The notes below the pieces were generated by a model. The model worked only from the letters and a program-made list of their open reading frames with translations, searched no databases and was not told the origin of the DNA. 64,000 bases of DNA, taken from the NCBI GenBank assembly GCA_016713445.1, contig JADJPB010000004.1, positions 124,001 to 188,000 of the forward strand, written 5' to 3'. Position numbers and translations under genes: made by a program. This stretch comes from Bacteroidota bacterium. Its GTDB lineage: Bacteria; Bacteroidota; Bacteroidia; AKYH767-A; OLB10. The first letter of the stretch is position 1. Each line of letters starts with the position of its first letter. This document shows positions 27,931 through 39,021 of this stretch, one piece after another.

Positions 27931-30900
27931 ATGCCCGAAGAAAAAACATTGCGCCTAATTAAAGTAGCCAAAGAGTTAAACGTTGGCTTGCAGCACGTGG
28001 TAGAATTCCTTGAATCGAAAGGTGTGGTGGTTGATAGCAGCCCCAATACCAAGATTTCAGAGCAGGTCTATGGCATGTTACAAGAAATATGCACCAGATA
28101 AATTGGTGAAATCAGAAGCGCAGGAAATTACACGTGAGAAGTTGAAGCGTGATACTATTACAATCGAGACGAAAACTGCTCTGGAAGAATCACGAATTGC
28201 AGATGTAGAGCCCGATAATGATGAAAGTTTGAAGGCAAGCTTAGAAGCGATTAAACAGTCGGCTTCTAAAACTGCGAAAAAGACTACAAAGACAAAAAAA
28301 GCAGACGAAAAACCTGTTGAGCCAGAGCCCGAAGTGATCAAAGCAAAAACGGGAAGTGAGGGTCCTAAAATTTTAGGAAAGATTGACCTCGATGCAGGCG
28401 CGAAGAAGAAAACGGCGAAGAAAAAGGAAGAAGCAGAAGCATTAGCCAAAGAGGATGCGAAGAAGAAGTCTGCTAAGAAAAAGGAAGAAGAATTAGCCGA
28501 AGCTGAAAAAGTAAAGGCTAAGGCAGCGAAGGATGCTAAAGCAGCGAAGGAGAAAAAAGATTCTAATGCGGAAGTGGTAGCATCAAAAGTAGAGAAGAAA
28601 GCTGCTGATGAACCAAAAGTTGTTGAAAGACCATCTGCTCATATTACCGAAGAGAAGAAAACCGATAAGAAGGACGAGAAGAAAGAAGATAAAAAAGGAC
28701 GAAAGCAAAAGTATTACTGCGGAGAAATCATCTCCAGAAAATGATGCTCCTGCAGCTCCTGCAGCTCCGGAAGGGCCTGAGCATATCTCTGTGAAATTTG
28801 AAAAGCTCAGCGGACCAAATATTTTAGGGAAAATTCAACTACCCGTTGATCCGCCTAAAAAGAAACCCGTTGCGTCGTCGTCAAATGTGGACGGAGATAA
28901 ACGAAAACGTAAACGTAAAGACAAAGGCGGAACAAGTACTAATGCAGGAGGCCCGCGTACTCCAGGTCAAGCACGTCCTCCCGGACAAGGTGGCGGCCCT
29001 GGTGGTCAAGGTGGTCCGCGTCGTGGACCTGGTGGGCCACAACAAGCAGGAGGACCTCGTCGTCCTGGTGGGCCTGGAAATCAAGGGCGAAGAGGAACTG
29101 GACCTGCTGCTCCTAAAGTTGAACCTACCGATAAAGAAATTCAAGATCAGATTAAAGCAACGTTGGCGCGTTTGAGCGGAACGGGTAAGTCGAAGTCTTC
29201 AAAGATGCGTCGTGAAAAACGTGACTTACACGCACAGCGCCAAGAAGCACTCGCAGAACAAGAATCAGAAAAAATAATTCAAGTCACCGAGTTCGTATCC
29301 GCGAATGAGTTAGCTAAGTTGATGAACATTCAAGTGAATCAAGTAATTTCTACTTGTATGAGCCTTGGATTATTCGTGTCCATCAATCAACGTCTCGATG
29401 CAGAAACCATTACAGTGGTTGCTGAAGAATTTGATTTTAAAGTGGAGTTTGTATCTGCCGATGTGCAGGATTCTATCGTCGATGAAGTAGATGCAGAGGA
29501 AGATTTGAAACCTCGTGCTCCAATCGTTACCGTTATGGGTCACGTCGATCATGGTAAAACTTCGTTGTTGGATTATGTGCGTAAAGCCAATGTAATCGCA
29601 GGTGAAGCTGGCGGTATTACACAGCATATTGGTGCGTATGAAGTGACGTTGGAAGATGGAAGAAAAATTACTTTCTTAGATACTCCAGGTCATGAAGCGT
29701 TTACTGCGATGCGTGCTCGTGGAGCTAAAGTAACGGACGTTGCCATCATCGTAATTTCTGCAGATGATAGTGTGATGCCTCAAACAAAAGAAGCAATCAA
29801 TCATGCGCAAGCCGCTGGTGTCCCCATCGTTTTTGCAATCAATAAAGTGGACAAGCCCGATGCGAATCCGGAAAAATTAAAGAGCAACTAGCAGCCATGA
29901 ATTTCTTAGTAGAAGATTGGGGTGGTAAATACCAAAGCCAAGATATCTCTGCGAAGAAAGGATTGAATATCGATAAATTATTAGATCGCGTTTTATTAGA
30001 AGCTGAATTATTAGATCTAAAAGCAAATCCAGATCGCTTAGCAAAAGGTACGGTAATCGAATCTTCACTCGACAAAGGTCGTGGATATGTGACAACTATT
30101 TTGGTGCAAACAGGTACGTTGAAGATGGGTGATGTGGTGTTAGCTGGAACACATAGCGGTCGTGTGAAGGCCATGTTTAATGAACGTGGACAACGAATTA
30201 AGGAAGCTGGCCCATCGGCACCAACCATGATTTTAGGGATGTCAGGTGCGGTACAAGCAGGTGATCAATTTAACGTGATGGATGATGAACGTGAAGCACG
30301 TGAAATCGCCAACAAGCGTTTGCAATTACAACGTGAGCAAGGAATTCGTACACATAAACATATTACATTGGATGAGATCGGTCGTCGTTTGGCGATTGGT
30401 AACTTTAAAGAATTAAACGTAATCGTAAAAGGTGACGTGGATGGATCGGTTGAAGCATTGGCCGATTCATTGTTGAAACTTTCTACACAGGAAATTCAAG
30501 TGAATGTACTTTTGAAAGGTGTAGGACAAATTTCCGAATCAGATATCATGTTGGCGAGTGCATCCAATGCCATCATCATCGGATTCCAAGTTCGACCCAG
30601 TGTTTCTGCTCGTCGTTTAGCAGAACAAGAAGAGATTGATGTACGATTGTATTCTATTATTTACAATGCCATCAACGAAGTGAAAGCAGCAATGGAAGGT
30701 ATGTTAGCGCCAGACTTCGAAGAGAAAATTGTTTGTAACGTAGAAGTACGTGAAGTATTCAAGATCCCGAAAGTAGGTACTGTCGCTGGTTGTATGGTGA
30801 CGGATGGTAAGATCACTCGTAATACGAAAATCAGAATTATTCGCGATGGTATTGTTGTCTACTCGGGTGAACTCTCATCGTTAAAACGTTTCAAAGACGA

Positions 30901-31021
30901 TGCGAAAGATGTTCAAGCCGGTATGGAATGCGGTTTAAGTATTTCGAATTACAACGATGTTCGTGTCGGTGATAATATCGAAGGATACGAGAATGTAGCG
31001 GTGAAGCGGACGCTAGCGTAG
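27931..31021 (+). CDS. infB: Translation initiation factor IF-2 (three frameshifts)
   Basis: GTPase that places fMet-tRNA in the ribosomal P site. ATG 27931 (MPEEKTLRLIKVAKELNVG) starts the IF2_N-like helix, followed by a long Lys/Ala/Glu-rich then Gly/Pro/Arg-rich linker (28.2-29.1 kb) typical of Bacteroidota. The G domain has GHVDHGKT (G1), DTPGHEAF (G3) and NKVDKPD (G4), and the C-terminal domains II-IV run to 31021. Frame breaks: about 28081-28084, about 28710, and the A run 29872-29876 (five A; six give EKIKEQLAAMNFLVEDWGG). Length ~1030 aa corrected. Essential, so the breaks are probably consensus errors. Confidence 0.94.
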
Positions 31022-31024
31022 TTG

Positions 31025-31048
31025 TTAGTCGCGAGACTTCGCGATTAG
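31025..31048. repeat. Inverted sister copy of the TCGCGA repeat at 24571
   Basis: TTAGTCGCGAGACTTCGCGATTAG is, on the reverse strand, CTAATCGCGAAGTCTCGCGACTAA, nearly identical to CTGATCGCGATGCCTCGCGACTGA at 24571-24594. Both contain two TCGCGA hexamers that can pair with each other. Both lie right after gene clusters, in spacer DNA. Confidence 0.6.
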
Positions 31049-31070
31049 AAGTTAGATTAATTTAAAATCT

Positions 31071-31106
31071 AAAAAAAACTCCAGCAATGTGCTGGAGTTT
31101 TTTTTT
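31071..31106. terminator. Bidirectional intrinsic terminator after infB
   Basis: ACTCCAGCA-ATG-TGCTGGAGT is a perfect 9-bp stem flanked by an A run on the left and nine T on the right. It can end infB transcription on the plus strand and the DUF4394 remnant on the minus strand. Confidence 0.85.
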
Positions 31107-31111
31107 AGTAA

Positions 31112-31470
31112 TTAGAAACCTAACCCTACTGCAAAACCATTAATCACTGCATTCCCTAAACTTCCTGTTTTGAATGCATGACCTGTTGTCGTACTAATTC
31201 TGTAAATGTTTGTTTTGTGACCTGACTTAAATACGGCGTAAGCATTGTTACTTGTTCCACCAATATCAAAACCATTTTCAGCAGGAAAATCAACCCACAA
31301 GTTTCCAACCAGTACAAAAGTGTACCAGCATTGGGTGGACTTACCTGATAGAGCTTATTATTGTGATCAATCGTAAGCAATGTATTAGCCGTATTGCCTG
31401 CAAAATTGTTATTGTAAGCGACGGCTTTTACTGCTGAGTACCTGAATTCCTACTGATCGGAGAATTGTAT
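31112..31470 (-). pseudogene. Remnant of a DUF4394-domain protein
   Basis: The minus strand carries ~115 residues of a DUF4394 C-terminus in two frames: AVKAVAYNNNFAGNTANTLLTIDHN, YQVSPPNAGTL, then FPAENGFDIGGTSNNAYAVF and, at the end, NAVINGFAVGLGF. A frame change is needed at about 31318-31321 (T run) and another near 31440. Upstream of 31470 no continuation of the domain could be found. DUF4394 proteins are exported and usually several hundred residues long with repeats, so this is only a 3' fragment. It ends 6 bp from the shared terminator. Either genuine decay or a deletion during assembly. Confidence 0.65.
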
Positions 31471-31628
31471 ATTCTCTAATTGAAGATTATTCTTGAATGA
31501 TCGAAGTTTGTATCTCCAAATTACTATTTTCGTAGGGGATTGGCAATTGCAAATCAGCAAAGCGTTCATACCTTTTTATCAGAATAGCAAAAATCTAACA
31601 ACTAACAACTAAAATCTAACATCACCCC

Positions 31629-32891
31629 ATGGAACGTTTCACAGGTTTAATTGGAATCGTATTAATTCTCGGATTAGCCGTCTTAGCTAGTAATAATCGA
31701 AAAGCAATAAATATTCGATTAGTATTAAGTGGATTAATGCTCCAGCTTTTTATCGCTATTTTGGTTTTGAAAATTCCTCCTGTTACCGCCTTCTTCCAAC
31801 AGATTGGTCATGGTATGGAGAAAATTGAAATGTTCGCTCGCAACGGTGCCGCTTTTGTTTATGGTGGATTGGCAGCAGTGCAGTTTGATGGTACCGTCGC
31901 TAACTATGCCGCAGGTGGGTTTGTATTTGCACTCAATGTAACCGCTACTATCATTTTAGTTTGTGTATTGGTTGCGATTTTATATCACGCGGGAATTATG
32001 CAAAAAGTAATTTCTGTGATTGCAAAGGCAATGAATTTTATAATGCGTGTAAGTGGTGCTGAAGCGTTGAGTAATGTAGCCAGTGCCTTCGTCGGACAAG
32101 TGGAAGCGCAAGTAATGATTCGTCCTTACCTCGCAGGAATGACGCAAAGTGAATTGCTCGCAAGTATGAGTGGAAGTTTAGCTTGTATTGCAGGTGGAAT
32201 CCTCGTCGTCTATGTGAACATGGGAGCCGCTGCAGGTCTCGATCTCGCACCCAAATTAATTGCAGCAAGTTTGATGGCTGCACCTGGAGCACTTATCATT
32301 TCCAAAATTGTTTTTCCTGAAACGAAAGAAAGCGAAACCATGGGTGATGTGAAACTCGAGGTAAAAAGTCCGTACATCAATGTCGTAGATGCAATTTCTC
32401 ATGGCGCTGGAGATGGATTTAAAATTGCCATGAATGTAATCGCGATGTTGATTGGATTTATCGCTTTGATTTCTTTGATCGATTGGTCCTTGATAAAAAT
32501 TGCACATATCTTCAATCCTGATTTTGATTTATCATTGAACTGGATCTTCGGAAAAATATTTTATCCCATGGCTTGGGCAATGGGCGTACCGCTCACTGAT
32601 GTAAATAATGTAGCCACCTTACTCGGGCAAAAATTAACCATCAACGAATTCGTTGCCTTTCAAAATTTGGCGAATAAATCAGTCCCCATTTTAACAGAGA
32701 AAGGATTACTCATCGTATCCATTGCCATCTGTGGTTTCGCAAATTTCTCGAGTGTAGGAATGCAAATTGGTGGTATCGGTGAATTAGCACCTGGCCGCCG
32801 CGGCGACTTAGCCCGACTCGGACTCAAAGCCCTCTTCTGCGGAACCCTAGCCTCCTACCTAAGCGCCACCATAGCCGGTATCATTGTCTGA
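31629..32891 (+). CDS. Concentrative nucleoside transporter (CNT/NupC family)
   Basis: Cation-coupled nucleoside importer. The 420-residue protein has about ten hydrophobic segments and the three CNT regions: N-terminal domain (ASNNRKAINIRLVLSGLMLQ, about 22), the gate domain, and the C-terminal domain. Conserved signatures are GAEALSNVASAFVGQVEAQVMIRPYL (about 143-168; the EA and GQ motifs contribute to nucleoside binding) and GFANFSSVGMQIGGIGELAPGRR (about 374). It stands alone; substrate specificity cannot be read. The reading frame is intact. Confidence 0.92.
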   Translation: MERFTGLIGIVLILGLAVLASNNRKAINIRLVLSGLMLQLFIAILVLKIPPVTAFFQQIGHGMEKIEMFARNGAAFVYGGLAAVQFDGTVANYAAGGFVFALNVTATIILVCVLVAILYHAGIMQKVISVIAKAMNFIMRVSGAEALSNVASAFVGQVEAQVMIRPYLAGMTQSELLASMSGSLACIAGGILVVYVNMGAAAGLDLAPKLIAASLMAAPGALIISKIVFPETKESETMGDVKLEVKSPYINVVDAISHGAGDGFKIAMNVIAMLIGFIALISLIDWSLIKIAHIFNPDFDLSLNWIFGKIFYPMAWAMGVPLTDVNNVATLLGQKLTINEFVAFQNLANKSVPILTEKGLLIVSIAICGFANFSSVGMQIGGIGELAPGRRGDLARLGLKALFCGTLASYLSATIAGIIV

Positions 32892-33252
32892 TCAATTGCT
32901 GCGCCATGAAGTCTGAACGCAGTACTGTACTTCATGGGTGAATTGGTGGATTGGTGGATTGGTGTTTTGAGTCTTAGCTAAGCTGAATTTCAGATTTGTC
33001 TGTTTCGATTGAGTTCAGGGCAATCTTTTCGCTTATTTTCGCCTTTTTATTCCCATTTCGTGCCTGCCTACCGATGCTTTAGCAAAGGTACGTTCATTCG
33101 CTCCCGATAGCTATCGGGATCGCGTCAAAGGAAATTCTGCATTCTGCATTCTGAATTCATAATTCTTTTTAGACCAACCCTCCGTTTTTCTCGACCAACC
33201 GAACATCACCCAAAGTGATAAATCCTTTACTTTGCAACTAGCATAAATAATA
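32892..33252. repeat. Intergenic region with 18-bp perfect palindrome and dispersed repeats
   Basis: No gene. Holds the perfect palindrome TCCCGATAG-CTATCGGGA at 33102-33119, relatives of which occur at about 15925 and 56231, a half-copy of the CCTGCC repeat (33063), GAATTGGTGGATTGGTGGATTGGTG repeats (32940), and ATTCTGCATTCTGCATTCTGAATTC (about 33134), which matches 24594-24620. Confidence 0.6.
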
Positions 33253-35432
33253 ATGATAATGAAGAAAAAATTAATTGGTCTGTTGCTGGTACTAGCGATT
33301 GGTTTCGGACAACAGGCTCGTGCCGATGAAGGGATGTGGCCACTATTCTTGATTTCACAGTTGCAAGATTCTATGGCAGCACGTGGATTAAAGTTGACTG
33401 CCGAAGATATTTATAGTATTAATAAAGCTTGTGTGAAGGATGCAGTGGTTCGATTGATGAATAAGCAAAATCGTATGTTTTGTACGGGTGAAATCATTTC
33501 GCAAGAAGGTTTGTTTTTGACAAATCACCATTGCGGATATGGTGCTATTCAAGAATTAAGTACCAATGAAGATAATATTCTTGCCAATGGTTTTTGGGCA
33601 AAGTCTCATTCAGAAGAGCGTCAGGCTAATTTTAATATTGGTTTACTCTCTAAACTTGAAGATGTAACTTCAATGATTATTGATAGTCTTCCCACAGGTG
33701 ATGATGAATCAGCGCGTTCAAAAGCAGCTGCAGCTATGGTAAAATCGGTTGCCGCAAAATTGAAAGAAGCATTGGGTGATGATAAGGATATGTATGTGAT
33801 TGAAGTTGTTCCTTTTTGGAGTGGAAACCGTTATATCGCTATGTATTATGAAGTGTTCACGGATATTCGTTTAGTAGGAACACCTCCTGAAAATATTGGA
33901 AAATTTGGTGGAGAAACGGATAACTGGGAATGGCCACGTCATACTTGTGATATCAGTATTTTCAGAATTTATGCAGGAGCGAACAATAAACCTGCAAAAT
34001 TTGATGCCGCAAATAAACCGTATACTCCTAAGTATTTTTTCCCCATCAATATTCAAGGGCCTCAGGAAAAAAGTTATGCGATGATCCTTGGTTATCCAGG
34101 ACGTACACAACGTAGCACCTTTAGTGAAGGGATAAAATATTATTCTGAAAAAGAGCGCCCAATGCGTGTGAAAGTTCGACGTGATATACTGGATATTTAT
34201 GAGTCTTATATGCATAAAGATCCAAAGATAAAGTTGATGTATGCCGATAAATTTGCAGGCTTAAGTAACTATTGGAAGAAGTTTATGGGCGAAGCAACTG
34301 CGTTGAAGAAGTTAAGTATTTATGATCGCAGAAAAGCTGAAGAAAATAAGTTTGCTGCTTGGGTGAAAAATACAAATAATACCAAGTATGCAAATGTGAT
34401 TAGCATGTATAATGAAGCGTATGCAGATGTGGATAAATACGGTATGTATGGCGTGTATCTTCAAGATGGAATCAGCAATTCTCAACCGATGCGTTTCGCA
34501 ATGGGTGCTGCTGAATTGGAGAAATTGTTGATGGACAAATCAAAGAAGGAAGAAGCGAAGAAAGCTGCAACAGAAATGGCTGCGGACCTAGACGAAGATT
34601 TTAAAGAATTCTATGAGCCCATCGAGAAGAAAGTATTAGCTTCTGTATTGATGCATTTGGTAGAAGATTTGGATAATGCTACGCTTCCAAAAGCATTAAC
34701 CGACATGGCCACAAAGTATAAGAAAGATTATGCGGCAATGGCAGAAATGATGTGGAATAAATCTGTCTTTGTAAGTAAAGATAAATTGGCTGCATTCTTA
34801 AAATCACCTTCTCTTAAGAAATTGCAGAAAGATCCCATCTATGCTGTAACAAGTGGCTATACTAACGAAGTCACTAAAAATATGCAGCCTGAAATCATGA
34901 AGATCAATGCGAAATTGGGAAAAGCAAATCGTTTGTATCAAGCTGGAATAATGGAGATGAGTCCAAACTCACTTAATAATCCCGATGCGAATGGAACCAT
35001 GCGTTTAACTTATGGTCGCGTATTGCCATACAATGGTAAGGACGCTACTTTCTTTAAAGAATTTACAACTTCTCGTGGCGTCATTGAAAATATTCTCCTG
35101 GCGATGTTGAATTCGATGCACCTCCCAGACTCATCGATATGATGAAGAAAAAGGATTTTGGTCAGTATGCTGATAAGGACGGAGAATTGCATATTTGTTT
35201 CTTAACCGATAATGATATTACTGGCGGAAATTCAGGAAGTCCTGTGATCAACGGAAATGGCGAATTAATCGGTACAGCTTTCGATGGTAATTGGGAAGCT
35301 ATTGCAAGTGATTTCGCTTTTGAACCGGAATTCCAACGTACTATTTGTGTGGATGTTCGTTATACTTTGTTTGTCCTTGATAAATTCGGTGGCGCTGGTC
35401 ATCTGTTAAAAGAGATGAAAATTATCCGTTAA
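33253..35432 (+). CDS. S46-family dipeptidyl-peptidase, DPP7-like (one frameshift)
   Basis: Exported serine exopeptidase that removes dipeptides from oligopeptide N-termini in the periplasm. Signal peptide at 1-25 (MIMKKKLIGLLLVLAIGFGQQARA). The catalytic triad is visible: His in LFLTNHHCGYGAIQ (about 93), Asp region in GGETDNWEWPRHTCDISIF (about 219-237), and Ser in GGNSGSPV. Residue +18 from that Ser is Gly (AFDGNWE); in characterised enzymes Gly here goes with DPP7 (hydrophobic P1) and Arg with DPP11. The frame breaks near 35092: one T added restores ISPGDVEFDAPPRLIDMM and joins 33253-35142 to 35139-35432. Total ~727 aa, the normal length. Confidence 0.88.
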
Positions 35433-35467
35433 ATAAAAATTCCTGCTTAGCAGTATTAATTGAATGT

Positions 35468-35500
35468 AGCCCTGTCCTCTCTGAGGACGGGGCTTTTTTT
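35468..35500 (+). terminator. Intrinsic terminator after the S46 peptidase
   Basis: AGCCCTGTCCTC-TCT-GAGGACGGGGCT forms a 12-bp stem with one G-T wobble, followed by seven T. Ends the peptidase transcript before the carbonic anhydrase gene. Confidence 0.85.
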
Positions 35501-35588
35501 ATATATTTGAAATCTTTCTACAAAATGTATGTATCCTTGCTAAAGGATTTGGGTTATAAAAAAAATTAAGCGAATTAAAATTTAAAGA

Positions 35589-36224
35589 ATGGAAGTATAT
35601 AATAAGTTACTCGAGGAAAATAAATCATGGTCTAAAAAAATGATGGAGAAGGAGCCTGAGTTTTTTAGTAAATTATTAAATGTGCAAAACCCTCAGTTTT
35701 TGTGGATTGGTTGTTCAGATAGTCGAGTGCCACCTGATGTAATTACGCAAACTAAACCAGGTGAGATTTTTATCCATCGTAACATTGCTAACATGGTAGT
35801 GCATACCGATCTCAATATGCTTAGTGTTTTGCAATATGCGGTGGAGGTTTTAAAGGTGCATCATATCATCGTTTGCGGACATTATGGATGTGGTGGAGTG
35901 AAAGCAGCCATGACCAATCATAGTTTGGGACTCATCAATAAATGGCTTCGGAATATTAAAGACGTATATCGTTACCATCAAACAGAAATCGAATTGCTAA
36001 AAGAAGAGGAGACCAAGTTAAATCGATTAATCGAATTGAATGTAGTGGAGCAAGTCATGAATTTAGCGAAAACATCCATCATTCAAAAATCTTGGATACA
36101 TGAAAATGGACCGTATTTGCATGGCTGGGTTTACGATTTACATGATGGAATTCTTCGACCTCAAATTGATATGCCTCCCGGCTCTAGGTTAGATCATCCC
36201 ATTTTTGAGTATGATAATTTGTAA
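35589..36224 (+). CDS. Beta-class carbonic anhydrase
   Basis: Zinc enzyme interconverting CO2 and bicarbonate. The 211-residue protein has the beta-class zinc ligands: Cys and the Asp/Arg dyad in IGCSDSRVPPD (about 41-51), and His and Cys in CGHYGCGGV (about 97-105). GEIFIHRNIAN is also conserved. A TATCCTTG at 35532-35539 with TTTG at 35506-35509 is a possible weak promoter. The gene is monocistronic, bounded by terminators on both sides. The E. coli homologue is can/cynT-like. Confidence 0.93.
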   Translation: MEVYNKLLEENKSWSKKMMEKEPEFFSKLLNVQNPQFLWIGCSDSRVPPDVITQTKPGEIFIHRNIANMVVHTDLNMLSVLQYAVEVLKVHHIIVCGHYGCGGVKAAMTNHSLGLINKWLRNIKDVYRYHQTEIELLKEEETKLNRLIELNVVEQVMNLAKTSIIQKSWIHENGPYLHGWVYDLHDGILRPQIDMPPGSRLDHPIFEYDNL

Positions 36225-36298
36225 AATTTCTTTTACCAATTATTTTTTTTCTGTGAGTAGTATTGGCTATGATAATATGGAGAATCGATATAAAATAA

Positions 36299-36334
36299 AA
36301 AACTCTGCCCTAATGAATAGGACAGAGTTTTCAT
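36299..36334. terminator. Bidirectional terminator between carbonic anhydrase and DUF4397 gene
   Basis: AACTCTG-C-CCTA / TAGG-A-CAGAGTT pair across an ATGA loop, with A-rich sequence on the left and TTTTCATTTT on the right. It serves the two convergent genes. Confidence 0.75.
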
Positions 36335-36359
36335 TTTAGAAAGGTTTTTGGCTTCTCTC

Positions 36360-38752
36360 TTATTTTATAACACTGAATCTTTTTACTGCTAATTCACCTG
36401 TGCTCGAGTACACATTTAAAAAATAGGTCCCCACATTTAAACTGTTTACTTCAAAAGTAATGGAAGAATTACTAGTTAGCACTGGCGATGAGTAAATTGT
36501 TTTTCCAGTTAAATCGATAATAGCAATAGCTTCAACTACAACATCCGATTTTAGATCAATAGTAATTCTATTATTAGTCGGATTTGGATAGAGAGTTTGT
36601 ACAAAGTCATTCTTAATATTATTTAATCCCGTTATTGCACTGAATGGAATAACAGTTCCATCTACCAATGCAGCAAATAATCCAAATGCCGGCCCATTTT
36701 GATTGTTAGAAGGTGTTAAGAATCCTGAGGCAAATACTACAGCACTTCCACCGCCTAATGAACTTAAGTCAGCTGCATATTGTGCAACAATAATATTGTT
36801 ATTCGTTGCATCCGTTACTTGTAGTGTATAAGCTGCAGGTGGAACGGTGATGTATCCAGTAATAGCAGTGTAAGCAGCATTGTCAACGATTACTCCAGCT
36901 CCTACTGCTACTACATCAACAGTTGGAGCATCTGTTGATCCATGTATCGCACGAAAGTCAACATTGATACCATCCTCAGCCGTTTCTCTCATCATATCTT
37001 GCAGCAAAAGTTGAAAACCTGTAGGTCGACCATCAGGATTTACTGCAAAGGATGCTGGAGCAAGTACCCCGCTAGCAACTGCTAGATAGGTTCCGCCATT
37101 TGCAAGAACAACTGGAATATTTACAAGTGTATCATTCACCGAAGTACTCGTTCCTGGTGCAATACCGATGTTGAGGGTTACATTAGATGGAACATCAATA
37201 AATGGAGTAGCCGTTCTAAAAGTAAAATCATCCAGAAGCAAAGTGCCGTTGACATAAACGTCAACTTGATTCGCTGCGGGATCTGCACAGTTGTGGATCA
37301 CTTGTAATCTTGAATTTGAAGTATCATTTAATGCGATAACGGTGCCATTTGCTAATGCTGCAAAAAGTCCAAAAGATTCACCGTTTTGATTCATGCTTGG
37401 ATCGAGGAACCCAGAAGCAAACACCACTGCTGCCCCTCCTGATAAACCACTTAACGGCGCAAGGTATGTAGCCACAATCGGCGAACCTCCCGAAAGTGTA
37501 ACATCCAACAAATAATCAGCCGCTGGAACATTGATGTATCCATTTAATTCAGTGTAGGTGATACTATCAATTAATTGTGCAACATTGCGAGCGAATACGT
37601 CTACTGCAGGTGCATCCGTCGCTCCATGCAATACGGCTAAGTCAACATTGGTTTCATTGAGACCAACTTCTTGCATTCCTGAGAATAATAGTAATTGAAA
37701 TGCGGTGCTGATTCCTTCTGGATTAACGCTGAATAAAGTTGGATTTAAAACTCCATTTGCTACTGCAACATAAGTTTCTCCTTCGCTTAATACTACTGGA
37801 ATATTTACTAAAGTATCATTTACCGAAGTACTTGTGCCTGGAGCAATTCCAATGTTTAATGTTTGACCACTGTTCACATCAATGAATGGAGTAGCTTCTC
37901 TAAAATTGAAATTGTCAAGCAACAATCCTCCATTAACATATACATCCACGCTACTTGCAGCTGGGTCTGCTGCATTGTGAATTACTTGTAATCTTGCAGT
38001 ACCCACTTTATTTAATGTAACAACAGCCCCATTTGGTAGCGCAGCAAATAAGCCAAAGGCTTCACCGTTTTGATTCATGCTCGGGTCTAAGAATCCTGAA
38101 GCAAATACAACCGCTGCTCCTCCACCTAATCCACTTAACTCAGCAGAAAATGTAGCTACAATCGTGTTGTTATTATTTCCTGGTGTGATATCTAATAAAT
38201 AGTTGCCAGCAGGTACACTTATATATGGGGTGAAGTCAGCATAGCTCGCATCATCTACTAACGTAGCTACACCTTGTGCTATTACATCCACCGTTGGAGC
38301 GTCTGTACTTCCATGTAATACTTTAAAATCTACTTCGCCTGATTCAGAGAAGCGATTCTCATGTTGTCAGAAACGCTTAATTGAAATCCTGTGGGAACAG
38401 CGTTGGGGTTGGCAGTAAACAATGATGGATTAAGCACGCCTGAAGCAATCGCTACATATCGCTGATTTTGCACTAATGTAACAGGAATGTTTACCAAAGT
38501 ATCATTCACCGACATACTATTGCCAGGGGCAATGCCTATGTTTAATATTGTACCAGATGGTACAGGTATATAGGGAGTAGCCTCTCTAAAAGCAAAATCG
38601 TTTAGAGTTAGGTTCCCATTGATGTAAATGTCCACAACGGATGCAGCTGGATCTGCACTGTTATGAATGACTTGAAGTTCGGCCTGAGCAAAACTTTCCG
38701 TAACTAACCCAAATGAGAGTAGTAGCGTAAATAGAGTTTTTAGTGTTTTCAT
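36360..38752 (-). CDS. T9SS-secreted protein with six DUF4397 domains (one frameshift)
   Basis: ~797-residue secreted protein. ATG 38752 begins a signal peptide (MKTLKTLFTLLLSFGLVTESFAQ). Six DUF4397 units alternate in two types: type A (LQVIHN.ADPAA..VDVYVNG, three copies) and type B (VLHGSTDAPTVDV.A, three copies). The C-terminal ~85 residues are a type IX sorting domain (LYPNPTNNRITIDL ... GTYFLNVYSSTGELAVKRFSVIK), so export through T9SS to the surface or medium is likely. The frame breaks near 38345; one base restores ASxESGEVDFKVLHG and joins 38330-38752 to 36360-38291. The repeats are similar at DNA level, so recombination is possible. Function unknown, perhaps adhesive. Confidence 0.85.
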
Positions 38753-38831
38753 TTTTGTAGGTTTAATAAGTTAATACCTCCACAACAAACTAATTGAATA
38801 TATTGTTTAAGTATTTTTAATAAAAGTTAAA

Positions 38832-38839
38832 CAAAACTA
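38832..38839 (-). promoter_or_regulatory. Candidate -7 element (TAGTTTTG) for the DUF4397 gene
   Basis: Minus-strand TAGTTTTG fits TAnnTTTG and lies 80 nt before ATG 38752 in a very AT-rich 270-bp spacer. TTTG motifs occur 17 and 22 bp upstream of it. The spacing is not decisive. Confidence 0.35.
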
Positions 38840-39021
38840 GTTAAATCATTAATAATCAAATCAAAAAATTAAATATTTTTGCCCGAATGGACGAAAAGTA
38901 TGGGTTTGTAACTTCGACGATTGGCAAATCCAATTTATAGGAATACAACGATGGTATTGATCAACCAAGGGTAATTCATTGTTCTAGAAAAATTTTAATT
39001 TTAAAAAAAGTGGAACCTCAC

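Noticed and set aside
28846..29175. Extra ORFs in the Gly/Pro/Arg-rich linker of infB, both strands
   Set aside because: They are alternate frames of the low-complexity IF-2 linker, which is in frame with the G domain.
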